The notes beneath the pieces are model-generated. The model worked only from the letters and a program-made list of their open reading frames with translations, did not search any database and had not been told where the DNA came from. Of a DNA stretch of 64,000 nucleotides, positions 17,954 through 27,047 are shown one piece after another (the stretch's first letter is position 1; each line of letters begins with the position of its first letter). The position numbers were made by a program, and so were the translations under genes. The stretch spans positions 17,341-81,340 of IMG/VR virus record IMGVR_UViG_3300021378_000015, one strand, 5' to 3'. The stretch comes from a virus.

Positions 17954-20900
17954 ATGGAAGATCAAGACTTACTAATAGAGTTGCAATCCGCTTACGATCG
18001 TGGTGTTTCACTGGAGCAAATTCAACAGGTTCTCAGTGATGACCCTAATGTAGAGCAGGGTGCGTTACAAGTTGCAGAAGATTTCTTTTTAAAAAAAAAA
18101 GACTCTTCCGAAGGTTCACAGGCAGGAGATCTCGTGGTATCAGAATCAGAATCGGTTCAAGATACTATGGCATCTCCTTCTACAGCAGTCGACTCTAACT
18201 CTGGATTTCTTTTACAGGAAGGTCTTACATCTTTATCAGATGCATACGATCGTGGTGTAAATCTTTCTCAAATTGAGCAAGAGTTTCAGGACGACCCTGA
18301 ATTCGTAACCTTAGCAAAGGACTACTATAAAACTTTAGACTCTCGTGTATGGGATGATCCACGCGAAGAAGGCATGGGTATTATCATTGATGATAATCCT
18401 AACATGCTTGGTCGCCTATGGAATAGAGGTGCGGCTTCAGGACGCCTTGCTGCTGAAATAGCAAAGGGTGAGGCAACCGGATACATGAATTGGGAGAATA
18501 TCGCCTACCTAAATAGTATCATGCAACGAGACGGAGTAAAGAAAACAGGTGAGGAAAACCCTGTTTTTGATTTTGCTGGTGATGTAATTCGTGCTATACC
18601 TGAATCTTTAATATCAATGGCAACTGGAATAGAGGCTGGTCTTGCTGGAGCAGCGACTGGAGCCGGTACTGGAGCAGGAGTAGGATCTGTTGTGCCAGGG
18701 ATAGGAACAGCGGTTGGTGCAGGTACTGGTGCTGTCTCTGGTTTCTTTGGCGCATCATCTTTAGCAATTGAGTATGCTCACTCTTTGATGGACGTTATCC
18801 GTGAAGAAGGTGTGAATGTTACAGACGGTGATCAATTAGCATTTGCATTTGAGGATGAAGAACTCATGGATCGTGCTCGCGAGAAAGGACTGAAGAGGGG
18901 TATTCCTATTGCAGTATTCGATGCTATTTCAGGTGGTGTTGGTGGTAAGGTTGGTACAACCGTTGTAAAAAACATATCAAAATCAGCAACAAACAGAGCC
19001 GCTAAGATTTTAGCAGCAGAAACATTAACTCAAGGTGCACTTGGTGCTGGTGGAGAACTGTCTGGGCAGTTGGTTGCAGGTGAAAAGATACGTCCTCGTG
19101 ACATTGCTCTTGAAGCATTTGCTGAGTTAGGTCCTGCTGCTCCTGTGATGGCATACAACCTTGCGGGTCGTATAAACGCTACTCCAGGAGAGTTAAAGTA
19201 TGCTGACAACATAAAGGCTAAGGAGAAGCAAAGCGATGTAGTAGAGGCCAGCAATGCGGTAGATGCTATACCGGAGATGTCTAAACTAAATACAGAGATA
19301 GAAGAACTTGAGGCTGTAACACCAGTAGATAAAAATGAAGCCCGTGTTAAGAAACAAAAACTTAGAGAACTTAGAGATAAGAAGTATGATCTAAAGGCTG
19401 ACCTTTCTGAGAACTACTTAGCCCTTGATGAAGAAACTCGAAATCAAGTAAAGGCAAAGTTGGCTATGGTAATGGTCAACGACGAAACAATCTCTGCTCA
19501 AGGAGCCAACCCTGAACTTTCAAATGTTCTACGTGAAGAAAATAAAAAACTAAAGGCTGAGATTAAAGAAACAATAACCGGAAAAACAACAAGCAATGAT
19601 CAAGCAAGTGGGCAAGAAGTACAGGGTGACATCGAAGCAAGGCAAGAACTTGGGGACGTACCCGACACTGAAGGAAGCGCAACGCCGGTTACAGTTAGTG
19701 GAATACTTCAAGCGCGTGAAGAAGAAGGGCAAACGCAAGGAGAATTAATTGAAGGGGAAGCAACTGAGCGCTCATCATCTTTCTTAAATATAAAAGATAG
19801 AGATGGTCAAAGCCTTAATCTTTATGACCCTAATGATGCTGCTGCTTTACGTCGTGCTTTAGATGAGGGTGAGTTCAGAGCCGGGGAAAGAGAGTATTTA
19901 GAAAATATGATTCTTGCTTCAGAGTCATATCGCAAGTCAATTCCCGAAGCAAAGATGTTTGTTATTGGCTTCGGTAGAGAGGGGTATCAAAATGCACTTG
20001 AACGTACTGGATTTGGAAGAGACAAGCCAGGACAAAGAAGTGCTGGTATGACTGCTCGTGATAGGGGGCAAAAAAATGTAGGTAGAATAGCATTAGAAGT
20101 ACCAGTGGAAAGTTCTCTTTATGGCGAGGCTCAAGGCCGTGGACCAGGTGAGAAGTTTACGGGGATTCAAACAGCGTATCATGAAATCTTTCACAATGTT
20201 TTAAATCAACATTTTGGGGAGAACCTATCTGATTACAATCAGTTAAGAAAGTTAGTGATTCGACAACTCGCAGAGTCAGATGTAAAGCAATTAAATGATT
20301 TTGCAAAAAGATACGCAGATGCAGATGATGTTACTGGTACACTACCTTCTGAGGAGTTCATGGTTCAGTTGTCTGGACTTCTTGCAAATAAGAATATTAA
20401 GTTTGCTCCTTCTTTTTTAGAACAACTTAAAGCCTTTATAGGTAAGATTATTCAAAAGGTTACAGGAGGACGTGTCAAGTTTCAAGAATTAAACGATGCT
20501 GTTCTTGCTCAAGATCTTGCCAACTATTTAAAAGGAACGACTGAGGCTATGCGTCTTGGTGCTGATGTTAGAGAAGTTTCACAGCCTGCTTCTTTAAGAA
20601 CAGAGCGTTTCCAAAGAACAAGGCAAGACGTAAGGTTTGGGCCTGATGGTGAAGTAGTTAGTCTTACTGAAGCACGAAATGCTGCGAGTCTACCTGATCC
20701 TGAAAACTATAACCGAACACTTGATCCTGTAGAAAAACTTTTAAAAAGTATAAAGGACAAGACAAGCAGTGCTACAAGAGCATTAGAAAAAAAATTAAAC
20801 ACTGGTCTTAGAAAAGTTAGAGGAGAGGTTCTGTCTGCGATGGAATTCAAACAGTCTGCTAACATACCATATCTAAAGAACCTTGCCAATAGACTTAAAA

Positions 20901-23900
20901 GTGTCAGAAAGATTACTGATAAGATGACACCAGAACAGCGTGATGAAGTCTATGAGGCTTCAGATGCATTCTTGTTTGGTGAAGATCAGAAGACCAGGGA
21001 CGAAGGGATTGCAAGATTAAAAGAGATTAATGAGACACTTGCTCAGGAAGTAAGTATCATGAAACAAATCAGAGATTTTTACCAGGGACAGTTTGAGTCT
21101 GACCCTATGTTTGATATACTCCCTGATGAGTTGATAGATATCATAAAAGATAATTCCCAGTTCTATGGCACCACAACTTATCGTGCGTTTACCGATCCTG
21201 ATTTTAAGTTTGATAGTGAGTTAGGGAAAGCGGCAGAGCAGGTAATGGTACTGGAAGCCTTGGAAGATAAGTTTATAGAGTTAACCGATCAATTAACTCT
21301 TGCTCCAGAAGGGATGAAAGTCTTGGCTGAAATGCGGGAAATGAAACTTGATCCGCGTAAACCAGATGATGTTAAAAAATATGTAGAGGCTAAGAAGAAG
21401 TCCTTAAACAAGGGGATAAAAGATATTTCCAAAGAGGGTAACACCTCGGCGGTTGTAACAGCGACAGATAACCTTAAAGCATTTTCTGAAAAAGATTTAT
21501 CTCAGATACAAGAAGAAATAGATGCAGCATTTCTTGCTGAAAAAATACAAGCGCAAAATTTACGTTGGGATACAGACGAAGGACTTTTCGCTTATATAGA
21601 CAAAGTTGAAGCCCCTGCAATTCAGGCTCAGGTAAGAAAATACATCAAAGACATACAGATAACGTCTCGTCAAAACATTAACAATGCTGACAATGGTTTT
21701 GTTAAAGACACCAGTTTAGGTGGCCTCAGAGTGCCTACTAAATCCTTTAAGGGTAAGCAGGATCTACCGGTTGAATTAAGAACATTCTTAGGTGAGGAAA
21801 GAAATCCATTTATAAAGTTTACTACCACTGTAAACAACTTAGCCAATATCTATGGGCAGTATGGATTAGTTTCAAGAGTAAACAAGGCGGGGCAAAACGC
21901 AGGCACAGGTGACATAATTATTACTAAGGCTATTGCTGATGCGATCATGAATGGAATCTATTTGTTAGATGCTAAAGGAGATACGTTGCCGGTATTCATG
22001 AATGACATCAATGAGGTCTCTGCACGAGCGCAAAAAGAACTGATATATTTGGCAGAAGGCTTGGGCTTAAAAAGAAGAGACGAGTCGCTTACAGATTTCT
22101 ATGACAGAATAGGAATTGAGTATAAAGAAAAAGACTACCAAACTAAAGTAATGTTTGTCGAGGGTAAAGTCGACAAGGTAATTGAGCCAACTAATTTTAA
22201 TGAGTTCCAAAAATTAAGTGATGCTATAGAGATTTACTTTAGAGAAAACTATACATCAGTTCAAGATAATAACTCACCTCTTAAAGGTCAGTCTATTAAT
22301 AATGATTTTGTAGAAGCGTTAAAGATGACGCCACTGTATGCTGCGAAGAACCAGGGTATGCGAATCTACTATGGTATCCTATTGCAGATGCGTAGAACAC
22401 GGGTACTCTATAACCTGCCTACCTGGAGAAAGAACATTATGGGTGGTTGGTATTTCCTGGGGCTTAATGGAATACTTCCTATTGGTGAAAACTTAGGTGG
22501 CTATAATATTATAAAGGATCTAAGAACACGATTAAAGAAAATGAAAGATGGGGAATATACTGATCCCCAAATACAAGAGCACTTTGAGACAGCGGCTAAG
22601 TACGGACTATTTGGTAGTTCTATTAGCCTGGCTATGTTTGACAACATCAATAATTCTTTCTATTCTCAGATGAGTGGAGAGAACCCCAATAAAGCATGGG
22701 GCTGGATGAAACAAAAATCAAAAGACTTAGCATATCAGTACGGTGCGATAGATGACTATACTAAATTAGTAGGCTTCCTTGCTAAGAGAGAAAACTTTGC
22801 GAAGCGTTTAGCCTCTAACCCAGAAGGCAAACCATTCAGTGAGTTAAATCCTCAAGAGCAAAACGAAGTAAACGAGATGACAGCGGAGAGAATAAAACAA
22901 AACTTCCCGACGATGTCACGTATACACCCTGCTTTCAGGGGTCTTATGCAGAGTCCTTTTGGGGATTTCCTTTCGTTTAGACTGGAGTCGTTCCGTAGTT
23001 TTCTTGCTGTATACCAAAATGCAGTAAGTGATATAAGAGAGGGTGCAACTAATGAAAGTTTAACACCATCGCAAAAGAAAGCATACATCCTTGACGGTAC
23101 GAAAGCATTGGTTACTGGATCAGCACTGGCAGGTATGTCTGCTGTTGGTTACACAATGATTGGTGAACTTGTTCGCAGTCTCACGGGGAAAGAAGATGAA
23201 GATGAGCAAGAATTAGCAGCAACAGCAAGAGGTGTTAACATGATACTCCCCCCGTGGATGCAGGGCGCTAACATTGTCCCTATTGAAATGAATAAGAATG
23301 GTGAGATTCGTTTTGTAAACATGAGTTCAGAAGATCCTTACGATGAGATACAGGGATTGATATATGGTCGTGACGGAATAAATAGGCTCACTCAAATCAA
23401 TGAGATACTGTCAGACTTTAAAGATCCTAACATGGCGGTTAAACTTGTGTTTAATTTAGCCAAAGGAGAAAACCAATACGGACAACCGATAAGAAACAGC
23501 GATGATCTAAACTGGTTTTACAGACACTTGATCCCTTCTTCTTACTTAGACTGGGATAAGACGACTGGCACCTATGTTTTAAAAGAAGTATTTATACCAC
23601 CGAACATTGCTTTTATTGAGCGTACTCTAAGAAAGAGAGCAAAGGAAATACAAGATGCAGAAAAAGAAGGGCGTGATCCAGAGTTAGAACCTTTGAATGC
23701 ACTTCAATTGGGTACTAATATATTCTTTAGAGACTACCCAGTTAATATCGCCAGTCAATTTGGTTGGAATCTCAAAGACAAAAACTTTAGAGAGAAGTGG
23801 GAAGATATTCCTGAAAGTAGAAGAACTGTACGCAAGGCGCATCTCGATGAGGTTAAGCAGGCTTATCAGTATGGGGTGACTTATGGTGAGGCAAAAGACA

Positions 23901-24004
23901 ACTATGATCTTATTGATAAGTTTGAGAATCAAGTGCGTAGGAAGTTCGGTCGTAGCCCAGCAGAATTAGATTACATCCTGTATGACATGGAGTTACCAGA
24001 TTAA
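17954..24004 (+). CDS. Giant internal/ejected virion protein with HExxH metalloprotease-like motif (2016 aa)
   Basis: N-terminal ~130 residues contain two copies of a short motif ('YDRGVSLEQIQQ', 'YDRGVNLSQIEQ'). Residues ~225-268 form a glycine-zipper membrane segment ('GAATGAGTGAGVGSVVPGI'). Around residue 741 lies 'YHEIFHNVLNQHFGE', an HExxH zinc-peptidase signature in a plausible helix. The remaining ~1200 residues are long charged helices. Very large helical proteins with a membrane segment and an enzymatic domain are typical of proteins packaged in the capsid and ejected with DNA. The protease-like domain might cleave host wall cross-links or host defence proteins; that is inference. 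Last gene of the structural run before lysis. Confidence 0.7.
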   Translation: MEDQDLLIELQSAYDRGVSLEQIQQVLSDDPNVEQGALQVAEDFFLKKKDSSEGSQAGDLVVSESESVQDTMASPSTAVDSNSGFLLQEGLTSLSDAYDRGVNLSQIEQEFQDDPEFVTLAKDYYKTLDSRVWDDPREEGMGIIIDDNPNMLGRLWNRGAASGRLAAEIAKGEATGYMNWENIAYLNSIMQRDGVKKTGEENPVFDFAGDVIRAIPESLISMATGIEAGLAGAATGAGTGAGVGSVVPGIGTAVGAGTGAVSGFFGASSLAIEYAHSLMDVIREEGVNVTDGDQLAFAFEDEELMDRAREKGLKRGIPIAVFDAISGGVGGKVGTTVVKNISKSATNRAAKILAAETLTQGALGAGGELSGQLVAGEKIRPRDIALEAFAELGPAAPVMAYNLAGRINATPGELKYADNIKAKEKQSDVVEASNAVDAIPEMSKLNTEIEELEAVTPVDKNEARVKKQKLRELRDKKYDLKADLSENYLALDEETRNQVKAKLAMVMVNDETISAQGANPELSNVLREENKKLKAEIKETITGKTTSNDQASGQEVQGDIEARQELGDVPDTEGSATPVTVSGILQAREEEGQTQGELIEGEATERSSSFLNIKDRDGQSLNLYDPNDAAALRRALDEGEFRAGEREYLENMILASESYRKSIPEAKMFVIGFGREGYQNALERTGFGRDKPGQRSAGMTARDRGQKNVGRIALEVPVESSLYGEAQGRGPGEKFTGIQTAYHEIFHNVLNQHFGENLSDYNQLRKLVIRQLAESDVKQLNDFAKRYADADDVTGTLPSEEFMVQLSGLLANKNIKFAPSFLEQLKAFIGKIIQKVTGGRVKFQELNDAVLAQDLANYLKGTTEAMRLGADVREVSQPASLRTERFQRTRQDVRFGPDGEVVSLTEARNAASLPDPENYNRTLDPVEKLLKSIKDKTSSATRALEKKLNTGLRKVRGEVLSAMEFKQSANIPYLKNLANRLKSVRKITDKMTPEQRDEVYEASDAFLFGEDQKTRDEGIARLKEINETLAQEVSIMKQIRDFYQGQFESDPMFDILPDELIDIIKDNSQFYGTTTYRAFTDPDFKFDSELGKAAEQVMVLEALEDKFIELTDQLTLAPEGMKVLAEMREMKLDPRKPDDVKKYVEAKKKSLNKGIKDISKEGNTSAVVTATDNLKAFSEKDLSQIQEEIDAAFLAEKIQAQNLRWDTDEGLFAYIDKVEAPAIQAQVRKYIKDIQITSRQNINNADNGFVKDTSLGGLRVPTKSFKGKQDLPVELRTFLGEERNPFIKFTTTVNNLANIYGQYGLVSRVNKAGQNAGTGDIIITKAIADAIMNGIYLLDAKGDTLPVFMNDINEVSARAQKELIYLAEGLGLKRRDESLTDFYDRIGIEYKEKDYQTKVMFVEGKVDKVIEPTNFNEFQKLSDAIEIYFRENYTSVQDNNSPLKGQSINNDFVEALKMTPLYAAKNQGMRIYYGILLQMRRTRVLYNLPTWRKNIMGGWYFLGLNGILPIGENLGGYNIIKDLRTRLKKMKDGEYTDPQIQEHFETAAKYGLFGSSISLAMFDNINNSFYSQMSGENPNKAWGWMKQKSKDLAYQYGAIDDYTKLVGFLAKRENFAKRLASNPEGKPFSELNPQEQNEVNEMTAERIKQNFPTMSRIHPAFRGLMQSPFGDFLSFRLESFRSFLAVYQNAVSDIREGATNESLTPSQKKAYILDGTKALVTGSALAGMSAVGYTMIGELVRSLTGKEDEDEQELAATARGVNMILPPWMQGANIVPIEMNKNGEIRFVNMSSEDPYDEIQGLIYGRDGINRLTQINEILSDFKDPNMAVKLVFNLAKGENQYGQPIRNSDDLNWFYRHLIPSSYLDWDKTTGTYVLKEVFIPPNIAFIERTLRKRAKEIQDAEKEGRDPELEPLNALQLGTNIFFRDYPVNIASQFGWNLKDKNFREKWEDIPESRRTVRKAHLDEVKQAYQYGVTYGEAKDNYDLIDKFENQVRRKFGRSPAELDYILYDMELPD

Positions 24005-24034
24005 CTCAGCCTTCGCGAATAACAATCAGAATCT

Positions 24035-24042
24035 TATTTTTG
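24035..24042 (+). promoter_or_regulatory. -7 box TATTTTTG, 4 nt before ATG
   Basis: Same box-to-ATG spacing as at 3680, 44664 and 63008; likely a leaderless promoter for the lysis block. Confidence 0.5.
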
Positions 24043-24046
24043 TATA

Positions 24047-24280
24047 ATGAAGTGGAAACAAATATTTAAGGACAGCAACGACTGGAACGAGAAGAGTATT
24101 CTTGGTGCAATTTCTTTTGCTGTAATGGTTTTGGTAATGGCTCTTGACCTTATCACTGGTGCGTTCGGAAAAGATTTAGTAATCAATGAAGGTGTCTACA
24201 ACTCTTTTGTGTACGTCACAATTGGCTGTTTTGGAATTGCTGGATTAGAAAAATTTTCTAAGTCCGGTGGCGATAAATAA
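24047..24280 (+). CDS. Holin-like membrane protein (77 aa)
   Basis: Two predicted transmembrane helices: 'AISFAVMVLVMALDLITGAF' and 'FVYVTIGCFGIAGLEKF', with short charged ends ('MKWKQIFKDSNDWNEK', 'SKSGGDK'). Size, topology and position at the head of a block containing a spanin indicate a holin that permeabilises the inner membrane at lysis. It overlaps the next gene by 14 nt. Family membership cannot be decided by eye. Confidence 0.65.
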   Translation: MKWKQIFKDSNDWNEKSILGAISFAVMVLVMALDLITGAFGKDLVINEGVYNSFVYVTIGCFGIAGLEKFSKSGGDK

Positions 24281-24548
24281 AGAGATATCAGAAGACACGG
24301 TAGTAGGTCTATCACTAAAGACCGTTGGTATGATTATCGGCGGGGCAGTAATAGTTAGTCTGGGATACTTTGACCTAAAGGCTGAGGTACAGGATGCAAA
24401 AGAATTACCAGCACCTGTTATTGGCCGAACAGAGTATGACTTAAAAGATGAGTTGATACGGACCACGATCATGAACACCAAGTCGGATGTTGATGACATC
24501 AAAAAGCAATTAGACAAAATAGAAGAGCGCCTCTTCGAGATGAAATGA
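24267..24548 (+). CDS. Membrane-anchored coiled-coil protein (93 aa), lysis accessory
   Basis: Begins at a GTG inside the holin-like gene. One N-terminal transmembrane helix ('LKTVGMIIGGAVIVSLGYF') is followed by a polar region ending in a coiled coil ('SDVDDIKKQLDKIEERLFEM'). This resembles an antiholin or an Rz-like inner-membrane spanin, but a complete one-piece spanin is encoded at 25957, so a holin regulator or second lysis factor seems more likely. It overlaps the next gene by ATGA. Confidence 0.55.
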   Translation: MAINKEISEDTVVGLSLKTVGMIIGGAVIVSLGYFDLKAEVQDAKELPAPVIGRTEYDLKDELIRTTIMNTKSDVDDIKKQLDKIEERLFEMK

Positions 24549-24877
24549 AAAAGGTTGCACTCGCCATAGCATTCACCTTACTGTGTGCCTTCAAGGTGCC
24601 GACCAGGGGATTGGTGGTAGTGCATTATAACGCTGAGTTTAATTCAACCAACAGCGTACCATTAAAAAAAATAAGTGATGCCCGTGTTATCAACGCATGG
24701 ATAGACGAGACTGATGTAAAAGAATACGGGAAGATAAAATCTGTTCCTACCATAGTCCTTTACCAAAATGGTGAGGAGATACAGCGGTGGGAGCCAGGTC
24801 TTTCATTAAACCTTTCCGTAACACATAAGGATATACAGGAGAGTATTGATGAACTAACCGGCGCAATCAAATTCTAA
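24545..24877 (+). CDS. Exported thioredoxin-fold-like protein lacking CxxC (110 aa)
   Basis: N-terminal signal-like segment 'KKVALAIAFTLLCAFK', then 'RGLVVVHYNAEFNS', which aligns with the first beta strand and active-site loop of thioredoxins. The CxxC site is absent (Asn-Ser-Thr-Asn there). The cis-Pro region 'SVPTIVLYQNGEEI' is well conserved. It would be a redox-inactive thioredoxin-like domain acting in the periplasm, perhaps by binding a partner. Coupled to both neighbours by ATGA/TAATG overlaps within the lysis block. Confidence 0.6.
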   Translation: MKKVALAIAFTLLCAFKVPTRGLVVVHYNAEFNSTNSVPLKKISDARVINAWIDETDVKEYGKIKSVPTIVLYQNGEEIQRWEPGLSLNLSVTHKDIQESIDELTGAIKF

Positions 24878-25956
24878 TGAGAAACATACTGATTACTTTT
24901 TTCTTAATGAGTTCTATGTTGCTGCACGCTCAAAAAATTGGGGGTGTATTTAAGTATGCTACTGTTTACACAAGTGCATTCGCTTCATCACCTATGCCTG
25001 CTCAAAAAGAATACTTCGTTACTCAGGGCGGAGAACTTCAAGACATTACAATTGAGAATCCATTCGACTACAAAGCAACTATTGGTATACGTAGGGTTGC
25101 TCGGTATGACTATGAGAACAGACAGAACAGGTTCTATGACGGACAAACAGAGTCTACAACAGCGTTGTCTGCTACAGTTGGTTCTGTGAAGGGACTTGAA
25201 TACCTTGCTCAGTACGACGTGGGTCGTCAGCAAGGGTCAGCATACGTAAACCAAAGATACTTCCTTAGATACCTTGCTAAATACTTTATGGTAAAGGGCG
25301 AGTACTATAGTCAAGGGCTTGTTGATTTGAATTATACGCAAGTAGAATCAAGACTAAGATTACATATAGGTGAGTTAGATTTTTCAGCAGGTGTTGCCGG
25401 GCGTTTACACAGGTCATATGGATATAATCCAATAGCAGACTTCTTAGCACACAACCCTTGGTGGGACTTAGTACGCAACATGGGTTATGAAGACGTCTAC
25501 TATGGCATTGATTACGACAATGATGATGAGATAGATAACGGCGACTGGTTCTGGTTAGACCCAGAAGGGGAGAAGGTTGCTGATACCGATGAAGACTTCC
25601 GCAGATATATCTACCCTGGTATCGTAAATGAATTCAACAAACTTAGCATAGATAGTGTTGGTCTTATTCAGTCTGTGTCTGCGATAATTGGGGTAGACTA
25701 TTATCACTATGAGGATGACTTTTGGATACACTCTTGGTTAAACATTCTTCCTTACCACATGCACGTAGGTGACAAAGAAGAGTTTTCTTATAGCAACTAC
25801 GTAGATGGGAATCAATGGGTTGACTACAGTACAGGTCTTGTCTTTGGATGGAAACCAGGAAAGCGTTGGGGCTTTTTTACAGAGGTCGAGTACATGAAGT
25901 ATTGGGACAGAAATATATTCAACCTAAGAGCGGGTGTTAACTATCAGTTGAGATAA
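24877..25956 (+). CDS. Secreted or outer-membrane-associated protein (359 aa)
   Basis: A classical signal peptide 'ILITFFLMSSMLLHA' with probable cleavage before Gln fits flavobacterial exported proteins. The mature part is beta-rich with many aromatic residues ('YFLRYLAKYFMVKGEYYSQG', 'GLVFGWKPGKRWGFFTEVEY'), like an outer-membrane beta-barrel or surface protein. It ends in an aromatic/Arg strand ('GVNYQLR'). It may alter the host envelope, for example superinfection exclusion, or assist lysis; no endolysin signature is visible. Directly followed by the spanin gene (1 nt). Confidence 0.6.
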   Translation: MRNILITFFLMSSMLLHAQKIGGVFKYATVYTSAFASSPMPAQKEYFVTQGGELQDITIENPFDYKATIGIRRVARYDYENRQNRFYDGQTESTTALSATVGSVKGLEYLAQYDVGRQQGSAYVNQRYFLRYLAKYFMVKGEYYSQGLVDLNYTQVESRLRLHIGELDFSAGVAGRLHRSYGYNPIADFLAHNPWWDLVRNMGYEDVYYGIDYDNDDEIDNGDWFWLDPEGEKVADTDEDFRRYIYPGIVNEFNKLSIDSVGLIQSVSAIIGVDYYHYEDDFWIHSWLNILPYHMHVGDKEEFSYSNYVDGNQWVDYSTGLVFGWKPGKRWGFFTEVEYMKYWDRNIFNLRAGVNYQLR

Positions 25957-26373
25957 ATGAAATGGCTATCCTTATTAATAATAGTGCTATCATTGAGCAG
26001 TTGCAGCGCGCAGTGGCACCTAAGAAAAGCAATCAAGAAAGACCCCAGCGTACTAAGGAAAGACACGGTTGTTGTTACGGATACGATTGTAACTGCACCG
26101 GTCTCGGTGCGTGATACCATAACTCTTCAACAGCGGGACACCATTACCATCACTAAGGATAGACTTAAGGTTAACATCGTGCGTTCGTTTGACACCATTA
26201 TGGTAGACGCAATTTGCGAAAGTGATACTATTGTACAGGTGATAGAAGTACCTGTCCCGTCCATCGTTATGAAGGACAGCGACAGGTGGTACAACAAGGT
26301 TTACAAGTTTTCTTTTTACTTACTGTTGCTTCTTCTATCTGTGCTTTTCTTACGTAAGAAATTAATCTCCTGA
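25957..26373 (+). CDS. One-piece spanin (u-spanin) candidate (138 aa)
   Basis: The N-terminus 'WLSLLIIVLSLSSCSAQ' is a lipoprotein signal with lipobox Cys at about residue 16. The C-terminus has one transmembrane helix ('FSFYLLLLLLSVLFL') followed by 'RKKLIS'. The ~90 residues between are beta-rich and polar with Asp/Thr/Val repeats ('DTVVVTDTIV', 'RDTITLQQRDTITI'). An outer-membrane lipoprotein joined to an inner-membrane helix is the defining topology of unimolecular spanins (T1 gp11 class), which fuse the membranes at lysis. Last gene of the + strand run. Confidence 0.75.
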   Translation: MKWLSLLIIVLSLSSCSAQWHLRKAIKKDPSVLRKDTVVVTDTIVTAPVSVRDTITLQQRDTITITKDRLKVNIVRSFDTIMVDAICESDTIVQVIEVPVPSIVMKDSDRWYNKVYKFSFYLLLLLLSVLFLRKKLIS

Positions 26374-26472
26374 TCAGGAGCCACACGCTTCGCAGTCTTC
26401 CGGGTTTAAGGTGTTACAAGTCGGTTGTTCAGCCGATTCAAGTTCTGCTACGAATTTGTCGAAGTCTTCCAT
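26374..26472 (-). CDS. Tiny Cys-containing protein (32 aa)
   Basis: Minus-strand ORF starting 'MEDFDKFVAELESAEQPTC' and ending 'NPEDCEACGS'. The closing Cys-x-x-Cys resembles the tail of small acidic proteins I recall from flavobacteria and their phages, and could bind metal. It fills the gap between the convergent spanin gene and 26538 exactly. Its reality rests on that fit and the motif, so confidence is moderate. Confidence 0.45.
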   Translation of the reverse strand: MEDFDKFVAELESAEQPTCNTLNPEDCEACGS

Positions 26473-26498
26473 AATGAGCGATAAATAATTGTTTGTAA

Positions 26499-26514
26499 CC
26501 CACGAAATTGTGGG
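26499..26514 (-). other. Small hairpin in intergenic gap
   Basis: CCCAC (26499-26503) pairs with GTGGG (26510-26514) around a 6-nt loop between minus-strand genes 26538 and 26472. No U-tract follows, so it may be an RNA-processing or attenuating element. Confidence 0.35.
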
Positions 26515-26537
26515 AGCATCGAAGATACAAAACGTAT

Positions 26538-27047
26538 CTATAGAGGTTTCATTTCGTAATAGGGTGAGTATGCGTGCCTTACATCCCAGAGCCTTACATC
26601 GTCGGGTGTGAAATCGGCAAATAGATATTCGTCTGGTGATGTAAACAAGATGAAGAGTACTATGTCGGACTCTTCTTTATCCATCGCTCTCTTGTTAGCC
26701 TTGAATGTTTTCTCACAAGTCTTTACACTAAGTCCGTACTTAATCTTTGTTGACTCTACTATAATGTCTGGGTCATCAGTAACATTCTTTGTTTCTTTTA
26801 ACAGCGTAGACACTGTATATCTAGTTACCTCTGGTGTAACCTCAAAGTAATGACGGATAAGCAACTCACCAAGTATGCCTATGTACTCTGTGTAATACTC
26901 TCTTGATACTTCTCCCAATAATACTGATTGCTTTGTACCCTTTCTCTGTTTGTGAGTACCCTTATACCTTCTGCGATTAGCATCAATCCTTCTTAACGTA
27001 AGGTCATTGGCATATTCTTTTAGGTATGATGGGATCTGGTCTTTCAT
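26538..27047 (-). CDS. Putative PD-(D/E)XK-type nuclease (169 aa)
   Basis: The arrangement 'GILGELLIRHYFE' then 'DDPDIIVESTKIKYGLSVKT' gives a conserved Glu on a helix, an Asp on a beta strand and a Lys in 'SVKT', consistent with the D...(D/E)xK core of restriction-endonuclease-like folds. The N-terminus is strongly basic ('RRIDANRRRYKGTHKQRKGT'). It may be a repair or host-DNA-degrading nuclease. The start overlaps the preceding glycosyltransferase stop by 4 nt. The fold call is tentative. Confidence 0.45.
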   Translation of the reverse strand: MKDQIPSYLKEYANDLTLRRIDANRRRYKGTHKQRKGTKQSVLLGEVSREYYTEYIGILGELLIRHYFEVTPEVTRYTVSTLLKETKNVTDDPDIIVESTKIKYGLSVKTCEKTFKANKRAMDKEESDIVLFILFTSPDEYLFADFTPDDVRLWDVRHAYSPYYEMKPL

